A model generated the notes under the pieces. The model was not told where the DNA came from and made no database searches. It saw only the letters and a list, made by a program, of their open reading frames with translations. Positions 56,370 to 64,000 of a stretch of 64,000 nucleotides of DNA are shown here, in pieces (position 1 is the stretch's first letter; each line of letters opens with the position of its first letter). The position numbers were made by a program, and so were the translations under genes. Where the stretch lies: positions 865,115 to 929,114 of the forward strand of contig NC_018664.1 in assembly GCF_000299355.1 (NCBI RefSeq). The letters run 5' to 3'. This DNA comes from Gottschalkia acidurici 9a (GTDB lineage: Bacteria; Bacillota; Clostridia; Tissierellales; Gottschalkiaceae).

Positions 56370-58652
56370 ATGGACTTTTTGAAAGTGTTTTTAAGTGAGA
56401 TTAAAAATATTAAAAAAAGCAAGTATTTGATAATAGCCTTAATCGTAATTACGCTAATGCCACTTGCTTATGGTGGATTATATTTAGCAGCTTTCTGGGA
56501 TCCATATGGAAATACAGAAGACATACCGGTTGCAGTAGTAAATCTTGATAAGGGTGCAAACAGAGAAAATAAATTATATAATTTTGGAGACGAACTAGTA
56601 GATAATTTAAAAGGTAACGACAGCTTAGGTTGGAAATTTGTAAAGACTGTAGAAAGCGCAGAAAAAGGAGTTAAAGGTGACAAATACTTTGCTATGGTAG
56701 TAATACCTGAAAATTTTACTAATCAACTATTAGATGTTGAAAAAGGAAAAATAAATAAACCTAAAGTTATATTTGAAACTAATAAAAAGAAAAACTATAT
56801 AGTTGGGATTATTACAGATAAAGCTTCAGATGCTATAGAAAAAGGAATAAGAGAAAAAACAAGTATTAAATTCACAGAATTAGTAATGGATAATTTAAGT
56901 GAATTGAGAGATGGATTTAAAAAAGCATCTGATGGAAGTACACTTTTGAAAGATGGTATTTTAACTATGAATGGAAAGATGCCACAATTATCAAATGGAG
57001 TAGAAAGTCTTGCAGATGGAGCTAATAGTATAAGTTTAGGGATTGGAGAATTAAATAATAAAATACCACAAATGATAGATGGAACGGAGAAACTCAAAGA
57101 TGGTTCAAATCAACTTAAGTTAGGGTTATCACAATTATCACAAGGTATGGATAATCTAAATAACAAAGATAAAGGACTACCTGCTATAAAAAGTGGATCT
57201 GATAAAATGAAAAACCGAATAGCTCATCAAGTGTACAATGGATTAACAAGTAATAATGATTTATCTAATGGGATATCACAATTATCTGCTGGTATCACTC
57301 AAATAGGGCAGATAATTGATTCTAAAAATATTCCCATTTCAAGCGAAATGAAATCGAGCTTACAAAGAGATATAAATAATATAAACAGTTTAAATTCCAT
57401 ATTAAGTAGTATAAAGTCTAATAGTAATAAAGGTAATAGTGAAGAATTACTATTAAAGCTATCAGCTATCCTTAATGGAACTAATCCAGATTCACCAGTA
57501 TCTAGTATATATACTTCAGGAAAGGATTTAGAAAAGATATCTGATGAAATAAAAAACATGCCTAATTACGGAACTACAGAGAGTCTTAAAGCTTTAGATA
57601 CTAATATTAAGACACTATCTCAAGGTATGCTAGGTCTTGATGCTAGCCTTTTAGAGTTAAAGACAGCACTTAGCTTGTATCAAGGAATATATACTATATC
57701 AGATGGAATAGGACAAGCCACAAGTGGAGTAAGTAAGTTACAGACAGGTGTTAATGAACTATATAATGGCTCTGAAAACTTATATTCAGGACTAGACACA
57801 ATGAATAAAAAGACTAAAGAAATGCAAAATGGAGTAGGGGCTTTATATGAAGGTTCTCTACAATTGAAAGATGGGGCACAAACCTTAAGTGGAAAAATTC
57901 CAGAACTTAAAGATGGTGTAGGTAAACTTTATGAAGGGTCTGATAAACTAAATTCGAATCTTTTAGATGGAGAAAAAAAATTATCAGATAAGCTAGTAAC
58001 AGATAAAGAAAAAATGAGTAATTTTGTATCAAAGCCCGTGAATATGGATAATACTGCATTATATGATGTAGATAAATATGGTGTTGGTCTTGCTCCAAAC
58101 TTTGTATCACTAGGATTATGGATGGGAGCATTGATGTTGTTCTTTATAATAAACGATAAAGTTGATAATAGTTTAGGGAATGTAAAAGCTTCATCAGTAA
58201 TGCTTGGAAAATATCTTTTCTGTTGCATTATAGGAGTATTTCAAGCTATTTTATTAAGTTTAGCTGTTATGAAACTAGGACTACATCCACCTAATATATT
58301 ACCTTATATAGGATTTAATATATTTTTATCATGGGTATTTATTTCTATATCTATGACTTTAGTATTTTTATTGGGGGATATAGGAAGACTTGGTGTAGTT
58401 ATAATGTTACTCTTACAACTTACATCTTCGGGAGGAACATTCCCAAAAGAACTTTTACCAGGATTCTTTAAGAATGCAAATCCACTACTACCATTTACCT
58501 ATTCAATATCAGCCTTAAGAGAGTTAGGATTAGGGGCGGATAAAATGGTAGTAAGAAAAGATATATTAGTATTATCAATAATTCTTATTGGATTTTTAGG
58601 GCTAGGAGTTATAATGAAGCAGCGTACAGATAGAATAAAAGAAAGTATATAA
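56370..58652 (+). CDS. YhgE/Pip family membrane protein
   Basis: A 760-residue protein related to the phage infection protein Pip and YhgE. One N-terminal helix (about 20-40) is followed by a long extracellular region with repeated L-x-DG / L-x-xG units (GTEKLKDGSNQLKLGLSQL and others, about 190-570), probably a coiled-coil stalk, and five to six C-terminal helices (about 580-755) of the ABC-2 type. Relatives act as phage receptors or in type VII secretion-linked export. GGAG site before the ATG. Monocistronic. Confidence 0.88.
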   Translation: MDFLKVFLSEIKNIKKSKYLIIALIVITLMPLAYGGLYLAAFWDPYGNTEDIPVAVVNLDKGANRENKLYNFGDELVDNLKGNDSLGWKFVKTVESAEKGVKGDKYFAMVVIPENFTNQLLDVEKGKINKPKVIFETNKKKNYIVGIITDKASDAIEKGIREKTSIKFTELVMDNLSELRDGFKKASDGSTLLKDGILTMNGKMPQLSNGVESLADGANSISLGIGELNNKIPQMIDGTEKLKDGSNQLKLGLSQLSQGMDNLNNKDKGLPAIKSGSDKMKNRIAHQVYNGLTSNNDLSNGISQLSAGITQIGQIIDSKNIPISSEMKSSLQRDINNINSLNSILSSIKSNSNKGNSEELLLKLSAILNGTNPDSPVSSIYTSGKDLEKISDEIKNMPNYGTTESLKALDTNIKTLSQGMLGLDASLLELKTALSLYQGIYTISDGIGQATSGVSKLQTGVNELYNGSENLYSGLDTMNKKTKEMQNGVGALYEGSLQLKDGAQTLSGKIPELKDGVGKLYEGSDKLNSNLLDGEKKLSDKLVTDKEKMSNFVSKPVNMDNTALYDVDKYGVGLAPNFVSLGLWMGALMLFFIINDKVDNSLGNVKASSVMLGKYLFCCIIGVFQAILLSLAVMKLGLHPPNILPYIGFNIFLSWVFISISMTLVFLLGDIGRLGVVIMLLLQLTSSGGTFPKELLPGFFKNANPLLPFTYSISALRELGLGADKMVVRKDILVLSIILIGFLGLGVIMKQRTDRIKESI

Positions 58653-58723
58653 AAGAAATGAGTATAGAATAGTTATTCTTTAGAGATACAATATAAACGT
58701 AGATTAAATCGTTATTTATGTAT

Positions 58724-58751
58724 TTTACAAATCTTCACACTGTTGTATAAT
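58724..58751 (+). promoter_or_regulatory. Putative trpS promoter
   Basis: TTTACA (58724-58729) and TATAAT (58746-58751) with a 16-base spacer, upstream of the hairpin at 58780. Confidence 0.5.
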
Positions 58752-58779
58752 AGTAAATAATAAAATAATTTTAAATTTT

Positions 58780-58816
58780 AGACTTTCATCATAACTATAA
58801 TGATGAAAGTCTTTTT
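58780..58816 (+). terminator. Terminator hairpin between promoter and trpS
   Basis: AGACTTTCATCAT and ATGATGAAAGTCT are perfect complements with a seven-base loop, followed by TTTT, 28 bases before the trpS ATG. No T-box motif is visible. It either ends the YhgE transcript or attenuates trpS. Confidence 0.8.
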
Positions 58817-58843
58817 ATATGAAAGTTAATAGGAGATGATAAT

Positions 58844-59845
58844 ATGACGGAAAAGAAAATTATATTCAGTGGGATACAGCCTTCTGGAGCACTAACATTA
58901 GGAAATTATCTAGGAGCTCTAAAAAACTGGGTAAATTTACAAGAAGAAAATGATTGTTACTTTTGTGTAGTAGATCAACACGCAATAACAGTTCCACAAG
59001 AGGCAAAAAATTTAAGAAAAAATACATTAGAAGTATTGGCATTATATATAGCTTGTGGAATTGATCCAGAGAAAAGTTCACTATTCATTCAGTCCCATGT
59101 AAGTGCGCATGCAGAATTAAGCTGGGTATTAAATACAATGACATATATGGGACAACTGAATAGAATGACTCAGTATAAAGAAAAATCTGAAAAAAGTGAA
59201 GCAAACTTAAATGCAGGTCTTTTTACATATCCTGTATTAATGGCTGCAGATATATTACTTTATCAAACAGATGCAGTTCCAGTTGGTGATGATCAAAAAC
59301 AACATATAGAGTTAGCTAGAGACTTAGCAGAAAGATTTAATAGTAGATATAGTGAAACATTCAAAGTTCCAGAGCCAATGATATCTAAATTTGGTTCTAG
59401 AATAATGAGTTTACAAGAACCAACTAAAAAAATGTCAAAATCAGATAGTGATGCAAATGCATTTATACTTTTATTAGACGATGCAGATACTATTAAGAGA
59501 AAAATTAAGAGAGCAGTTACAGACTCAATAGGAGTAGTTAGTTATAATGATGAACAATTAGGAGTAAAGAATTTAATGACTATATACTCTAAACTATCTG
59601 GAGAAAGCATAGAGTCTATACAAAATAAATATGAAGGTAAAGGTTATGGTGTATTTAAAGAAGATTTAGCTGAAGTAGTAGCAGAAGGATTAAGACCAGT
59701 TAGGGAAAAAGCAGAATATCTTTTAAAGAACAAAGATCAGTTAGAATTGGTTTACACTAAGGGAGCGGAAAAAGCAGAAAAGGTTGCTAGAAAAACACTA
59801 AGAAAAGTTTATAAAAAGATAGGATTTATTGAAAGAAAGTACTAA
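58844..59845 (+). CDS. trpS: Tryptophanyl-tRNA synthetase
   Basis: Class I aminoacyl-tRNA synthetase, 333 residues. HIGH-like motif in PSGALTLGNYLGALKNW, KMSKS loop in TKKMSKSDSDANAF, and the tryptophan pocket segments VGDDQKQHIELARDL and MAADILLYQTDAVPVG. AGGAGATGATAAT precedes the ATG. Full length. Confidence 0.97.
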   Translation: MTEKKIIFSGIQPSGALTLGNYLGALKNWVNLQEENDCYFCVVDQHAITVPQEAKNLRKNTLEVLALYIACGIDPEKSSLFIQSHVSAHAELSWVLNTMTYMGQLNRMTQYKEKSEKSEANLNAGLFTYPVLMAADILLYQTDAVPVGDDQKQHIELARDLAERFNSRYSETFKVPEPMISKFGSRIMSLQEPTKKMSKSDSDANAFILLLDDADTIKRKIKRAVTDSIGVVSYNDEQLGVKNLMTIYSKLSGESIESIQNKYEGKGYGVFKEDLAEVVAEGLRPVREKAEYLLKNKDQLELVYTKGAEKAEKVARKTLRKVYKKIGFIERKY

Positions 59846-59853
59846 AATAAAAA

Positions 59854-59901
59854 CTGTCATTCTGAATAAGTAAAATTTTACTAACTTATTCGGAATGACA
59901 G
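59854..59901. terminator. Long hairpin between trpS and a convergent gene
   Basis: CTGTCATTCTGAATAAGT pairs with ACTTATTCGGAATGACAG (one G-T pair). The T-rich tail is on the minus strand side, so it is best suited to end the leftward gene. Confidence 0.8.
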
Positions 59902-59924
59902 AATCAATCATATGTAAATAGAAG

Positions 59925-60335
59925 TTATCTATAAAGCAAAGTTTTTAACTTGCTGGTATCATCTTTCAAAATAGCATATCCCTTGCTAGTATCTTTAGCA
60001 TTTACATATATTCCACTATTAGAATTATCACTTATCCATAGGTAAAAAGTATCTTTTTTCTTTTTAGAATATAAAATATCCACCACATAATTAGGTGAAG
60101 TTAAATTTAATGTATCTTGAATTTTATTACTAGAGTTAATAGTATTCACGAGTATATTTATAAGTTCTTTTTTATTTAATAGTATAGTTGGTGAAGGACT
60201 TTTAGATTTATAATTTTCGTAAGTGTATATATGTACTTTCTCTACTTTAAAATTATAGACGTTACTATTATTAAAATATAAAAATCCTGAAATTCCAAAT
60301 GCTATAGACAAGATCAATGGAAAAAATTTTTTCAT
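59925..60335 (-). CDS. Small membrane-anchored hypothetical protein
   Basis: A 136-residue protein with one N-terminal helix (MKKFFPLILSIAFGISGFLY) and a mixed extracellular domain (KVEKVHIYTYENYKS, KDTFYLWISDNSNSG). Start at ATG 60335, with AAGGAG upstream. Family not recognised. Confidence 0.7.
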   Translation of the reverse strand: MKKFFPLILSIAFGISGFLYFNNSNVYNFKVEKVHIYTYENYKSKSPSPTILLNKKELINILVNTINSSNKIQDTLNLTSPNYVVDILYSKKKKDTFYLWISDNSNSGIYVNAKDTSKGYAILKDDTSKLKTLLYR

Positions 60336-60419
60336 ATTAAGCTCCTTCATAAGATATATAAATAATAGTTAGATTATACTAAAAAGAAATGATATTTTCA
60401 AATTAGGCATAAAATAAAT

Positions 60420-60456
60420 AAAAATCAAAGTAATATTTAAATATTACTTGATTTTT
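60420..60456 (-). terminator. Intrinsic terminator of the binding-protein gene
   Basis: On the minus strand AAAAATCAAGTAATATT pairs with AATATTAC.TTGATTTTT and a T-rich tail follows. Confidence 0.8.
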
Positions 60457-60470
60457 ATTTTTAAAAAACT

Positions 60471-61499
60471 TTATTTATTGTTGATATCGTCTAGTTTAAT
60501 GCTTTCTATAGCTTTTTTAGCAAAATCGGTTATAACTAAGCTCTCATAAGGAACTTTTTTATCCAATTGTCCAGCTTCTATCATAATATTCTGAATGTGA
60601 TCAAATCCTTCTTCAGTCATTACAGGATCTGGCTTCCAAGTATCTTGATCTTTATATCTGGCAACTAAAGTAGATAAAGTATCTTCATCAGCATCTGGAA
60701 AATGCTCTTTTAAAACACTTGCTACTTCTTCAGGAGAGTGAGACTGTACCCACAACATTCCTTTATAAATGGCATTAGTAAACTTTTGAACAGTATCAGG
60801 ATTTTTCGCTAGATAGTCTTTAGTTGTACTATAAGATGTATAGGGAATATATCCACCTTCTGCACCTATTGAGGCAACAATGTGCCCTTTACCTTCTTTT
60901 TCAATAGAGGTTGCAATAGGCTCAAAGAGTGCTACATAGTCTCCTTCCCCACCTACAAAAGCACCAGCCATAACATCAAACTGAATATCAGTACGTAGCT
61001 TAACATCTTTACTTGGATCTATTCCATTTTTTCTAAGCACATATTCAAGTGTCATCTCAGGCATACCACCTATACGCCCACCTATTATAGTCTTTCCTTT
61101 TAAATTATCGAAAGAAAAGTTTTTTTCTTTTTCTCTAGAGACTAAAAAGGAACCATCTTTTTGAGTTAATTGAGCAAAATTTATAGCGAAGTCATCTTTA
61201 CCTTGATTATAAACGTAAATAGAAGCTTCTGATCCCATGAAACTAATATCAGCCTCACCACTTAAAAGAGCAGTCATACACTTATCAGCGCCCTTACCAT
61301 TAATTAGCTCTATCTTAATACCTTCTTCTTCAAAAAAGCCTTTAGACATAGCAACATATTGAGGTGCATAAAAAAACGAGTGAGTAACTTCTATAAGGCG
61401 AACTTTAGTTAAGTTGCCTTTTTCCTGACAACCAACCAAGAATAAGCTAGATATTATTAAAACTATTAAAAGCAAAGATAATAATCTCTTTTTATACAT
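60471..61499 (-). CDS. ABC substrate-binding lipoprotein, NMT1/THI5-SsuA type
   Basis: Exported binding protein of 342 residues. The signal peptide ends in a lipobox (LFLVGCQEKG; Cys near residue 24). The body has the NMT1/THI5 fold signatures: VRLIEVTHSFFYAPQYVAMS, GFFEEEGIKIEL, SGEADISFMGSEAS and LKGKTIIGGRIGGMPE. Relatives bind thiamine precursors, alkylsulfonates, taurine or nitrate. No permease or ATPase gene is next to it, so the substrate cannot be inferred. GGAGG upstream of ATG 61499. Confidence 0.88.
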   Translation of the reverse strand: MYKKRLLSLLLIVLIISSLFLVGCQEKGNLTKVRLIEVTHSFFYAPQYVAMSKGFFEEEGIKIELINGKGADKCMTALLSGEADISFMGSEASIYVYNQGKDDFAINFAQLTQKDGSFLVSREKEKNFSFDNLKGKTIIGGRIGGMPEMTLEYVLRKNGIDPSKDVKLRTDIQFDVMAGAFVGGEGDYVALFEPIATSIEKEGKGHIVASIGAEGGYIPYTSYSTTKDYLAKNPDTVQKFTNAIYKGMLWVQSHSPEEVASVLKEHFPDADEDTLSTLVARYKDQDTWKPDPVMTEEGFDHIQNIMIEAGQLDKKVPYESLVITDFAKKAIESIKLDDINNK

Positions 61500-61701
61500 A
61501 AGAAAACCTCCTAATACTAAAAAAATCTTAATTTTAATATATTCTTACAAAAAACAATGGTTACAAGATTAATATCTAGGAAATAAGTTTTATTATGTAA
61601 ATCAATTATCTAAAATACTTAAAATGTATGTTATAATGTAGACTATATTACGAGAAAAATTAATATTAAGACTATGTAGGATGATAAGAGGTGTGATAAA
61701 T

Positions 61702-62238
61702 ATGACAAACTTGCCAAATTTGATAACAACTATGAGATTTTTTTTAATACCCGCATTTGTAGTTATGTTTTTTTCTTCTGTAGAGAATAGTTTGATGTAC
61801 TCAACACTGATATTTGCAATAGCTGGGGTCACAGATGTAATAGATGGTTACATAGCTAGGACTTATAACATGGTTACTAAGTTAGGAATAGTATTAGATC
61901 CGTTGGCTGATAAACTTATGCAACTTACTGTACTGATTTGTTTCACTATTAAAGATTATATACCTATGTGGGTTATAGTTGTAATAGGTATAAAAGAGGT
62001 ACTGATGATATTTGGAGGAATATTCTTGTATTATTTTGGAGACAAGACTGTAATACCTGCAAATAAGTTTGGTAAAATAGCGACGATATCATTCTATGTT
62101 GCTATATTTATAGTAGCAACAAATATTAGTAGTATACTGAGCTTAGTACTAATATCACTTACAGTAGTATTAACTATAATAGCTTTTATTAACTATTTTA
62201 TGGATTTCACACAAGCACACAAAGACTTAAAAAAATAA
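61702..62238 (+). CDS. pgsA: CDP-diacylglycerol-glycerol-3-phosphate 3-phosphatidyltransferase
   Basis: Membrane enzyme that makes phosphatidylglycerol phosphate. The CDP-alcohol phosphotransferase motif is complete: D-V-I-DG-Y-I-AR, eight residues, G, three residues, D-PLA-D. 178 residues with five to six helices. I start at ATG 61702, with AAGAGGTG upstream; a longer frame begins at 61681. Confidence 0.93.
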   Translation: MTNLPNLITTMRFFLIPAFVVMFFSSVENSLMYSTLIFAIAGVTDVIDGYIARTYNMVTKLGIVLDPLADKLMQLTVLICFTIKDYIPMWVIVVIGIKEVLMIFGGIFLYYFGDKTVIPANKFGKIATISFYVAIFIVATNISSILSLVLISLTVVLTIIAFINYFMDFTQAHKDLKK

Positions 62239-62336
62239 AGAAAGTATAAAATACTTTAAATATGGAAGCATGAAAATAGAGAAGTTTAAATTGAAATATT
62301 AATATAATTCGATTTATAGGGGGAGATTAAAAAAAA

Positions 62337-63686
62337 ATGAACATTAAATTACCAAATGAAGTACAAAGGGTATTTGAAATATTGGAATCATATAATCATG
62401 AAGCATTTTTAGTTGGTGGCTCTGTTAGAGATAAATTGCTTGGAAAAGAACCAAAAGATTATGATTTTACTACGGATGCAGTACCTGAAAATATAATAAT
62501 GATATTTGAGTCTATGGGATATAAGACAATACCTACAGGGATAGAATATGGAACTATCACAGTTATAATAGATGATGAATCATTTGAAATAACTACTTAT
62601 CGTGCAGATGGTGATTATAATGATGGAAGAAGGCCAAGTAAAGTCAACTTTTCTAAGTCAATAGATGAAGATTTAAAACGCAGAGATTTTACTATAAATG
62701 CAATGGCATATAATCCGAATAAAGGACTTGTAGACAATTATGGTGGAAGAGTTGATTTGGAGGAAGGAATAATAAGAGCTGTAGGAAATGCAGAAGATAG
62801 GATGAAAGAAGATTTCTTAAGAGCTTTCAGAGCAGTGAGATTTGCAAATCAACTAGATATGAAGATAGAAAAGTCAATAAAAGTTACTATAGATAAAAAT
62901 AAGAGTTTAGTTAGAAACATTAGTAAGGAAAGAATAAATGAGGAATTAACTAAGACTCTACTATCGAATAATAGACTAAAGTACATAAGATTAATGTCAA
63001 TTTTACTAGAAGACGTACTACCTGAATTATCTGAGAGTTTAGAGACACCGCAGAATCATCCATACCATATGTATAATGTAGGCATACATACAATAAAGGT
63101 AGTGAATAGTGTGGATAATGATATAGTGTTAAAGCTTTCAGCATTACTACACGACATGGGAAAACCAAAGTGTAGGACTACGGATGAAAAAGGTATAGAT
63201 CATTTTTATGGACATAATAAAGTGAGTACAAAGGTAGCAAAAAGATTCTTAAAAGAATTAAGATTTAGCAATGATATATTAAACAAAGTTGAAAGATTAG
63301 TTTATTATCATGATAGACCTATAGAACCAAGAGAAAAAAGCGTAAGAAGAGCATTAAATCAAGTAGGAGAAGATATATTTTTAGATTTATTAAAATTAAA
63401 AGAGGCAGATATAAAGGGACAAAATATAGAATATATTGATAGGCTTGATACCATAGAAAAAATAAAAGAGGTTTATAAGGAAGTTGTAGAGCAAGAACAG
63501 TGCTTTAGCTTAAAAAACTTAGCAATTAACGGTAGAGACTTAATAGATATAGGGATAGAGCCAGGTAAAGAAATTGGTATAATTTTAAATAAACTTTTAG
63601 AAAAAGTTATAGATAAGCCTGAATTAAATGAAAAAGGTATTTTGCTAGATAAAGTGAAAAGTATGAAAAAAAATAAGTCTGAATAA
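62337..63686 (+). CDS. cca: CCA tRNA nucleotidyltransferase with HD domain
   Basis: Adds or repairs the CCA end of tRNA. The class II nucleotidyltransferase core is clear: FLVGGSVRDKLLG, the catalytic DYDFTTDA, RRDFTINAMAYN and the ERMKEDFLRAFRAVRFA-like segment. An HD domain follows (LSALLHDMGKPKC, about residues 265-280, and YYHDRPIEPR). 449 residues is usual for clostridial Cca. AGGGGGAG before the ATG. Confidence 0.95.
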   Translation: MNIKLPNEVQRVFEILESYNHEAFLVGGSVRDKLLGKEPKDYDFTTDAVPENIIMIFESMGYKTIPTGIEYGTITVIIDDESFEITTYRADGDYNDGRRPSKVNFSKSIDEDLKRRDFTINAMAYNPNKGLVDNYGGRVDLEEGIIRAVGNAEDRMKEDFLRAFRAVRFANQLDMKIEKSIKVTIDKNKSLVRNISKERINEELTKTLLSNNRLKYIRLMSILLEDVLPELSESLETPQNHPYHMYNVGIHTIKVVNSVDNDIVLKLSALLHDMGKPKCRTTDEKGIDHFYGHNKVSTKVAKRFLKELRFSNDILNKVERLVYYHDRPIEPREKSVRRALNQVGEDIFLDLLKLKEADIKGQNIEYIDRLDTIEKIKEVYKEVVEQEQCFSLKNLAINGRDLIDIGIEPGKEIGIILNKLLEKVIDKPELNEKGILLDKVKSMKKNKSE

Positions 63687-64000
63687 GAAAAAGATGATTA
63701 CAAATAAATCTATTTTTATATTTATCATACTGAACATATATCAAAAATTTAAAAAATTAGTTTTGAATAGTAGGGAAACTTGACTATATTTTAGTTATTT
63801 TTTATGTTTACAAAAACTTCTCACTATAAATGCTCTGGTTTCTCTACAGGACTATAAAAACATTAGATATCTAGTGAACTTGTTATAAACTTTTCTAAGT
63901 ATTATTTCAATACAGATAATTTAGTATAAAAAATATAAACATCTACAAAAATAAAAGAAATTAGCTATTTTTAATAGCTAGCTTCTTTATAACATTCTTA
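63687..64000. other. Intergenic sequence at the window end
   Basis: About 310 bases; no gene or clear terminator could be seen. Confidence 0.5.

Noticed and set aside
58660-58843. T-box riboswitch before trpS
   Set aside because: The leader is too short and the conserved T-box sequence (TGGNACCGCG type) is absent.
1-64000. CRISPR arrays, tRNA and rRNA genes
   Set aside because: No regularly spaced repeats and no cloverleaf or rRNA-like GC-rich blocks were recognised by eye; a tRNA scan would settle this.

Overview
The window is very AT-rich, densely coding DNA with good AGGAGG-type ribosome binding sites, frequent GTG and TTG starts and intrinsic terminators. Gene content (trpS, pgsA and cca in one corner; agr-type quorum sensing; LytTR regulators; radical SAM peptide maturases; cyanophycin genes) fits a low-GC anaerobic Firmicute of the class Clostridia or Tissierellia. 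The species cannot be fixed from the sequence alone. No rRNA, tRNA or CRISPR array was seen.

Layout. (1) 1-4403: a sensor kinase, ABC ATPase and FtsX-type permease module. (2) 5256-17690: a RiPP (ribosomally made, modified peptide) locus. It has a promoter, a 42-residue acidic peptide with four cysteines, four related radical SAM/SPASM maturases, a fifth radical SAM gene broken by a frameshift, an M16 metallopeptidase and an ABC exporter. Unusual RNA hairpins sit around the first maturase, including one between its Shine-Dalgarno and its AUG. (3) 17929-21649: an agr quorum-sensing system, with a LytTR regulator and AgrC kinase (frameshifted near the end) on the minus strand and AgrB plus AgrD on the plus strand. 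It probably controls the RiPP locus. (4) 21716-23514: decayed DNA. (5) 23515-28175: isoaspartyl dipeptidase, cyanophycinase and cyanophycin synthetase, a full cyanophycin turnover operon. (6) 28917-33330: an orphan GAF-like histidine kinase, a TetR repressor with three copies of one operator, an HsmA-like membrane protein and a YitT protein.

(7) 33597-37562: a graveyard and defence patch. Two decayed copies of the N-terminus of a DUF255 protein flank toxin-antitoxin remnants, followed by a type II restriction-modification pair of the Eco47II/Sau96I kind. (8) 37920-41649: a cold-shock-domain protein with a nuclease-like C-terminus, a secreted alkaline-phosphatase-superfamily enzyme and a small TOBE/Mop protein. 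(9) 42177-52736: a GHKL/LytTR two-component system with two tandem, paralogous FtsX-type ABC transporters. A dead IS982-type element and a broken Cys-containing small peptide gene lie between them. A 126-bp MITE and a short hairpin elsewhere share the IS ends. (10) 53180-64000: the intact DUF255 protein, a degenerate IS607-type resolvase, a YhgE/Pip protein, trpS, an orphan NMT1-type binding lipoprotein, pgsA and cca.

The most likely undescribed system is the RiPP-agr island at 5256-21649: one small precursor served by four paralogous maturases, with its own protease, exporter and peptide quorum sensing. Several genes across the window are frameshifted. The two clearest breaks (radical SAM 5 and agrC) fall exactly at seven-base A runs, so sequencing error, slippage and true decay must be told apart.
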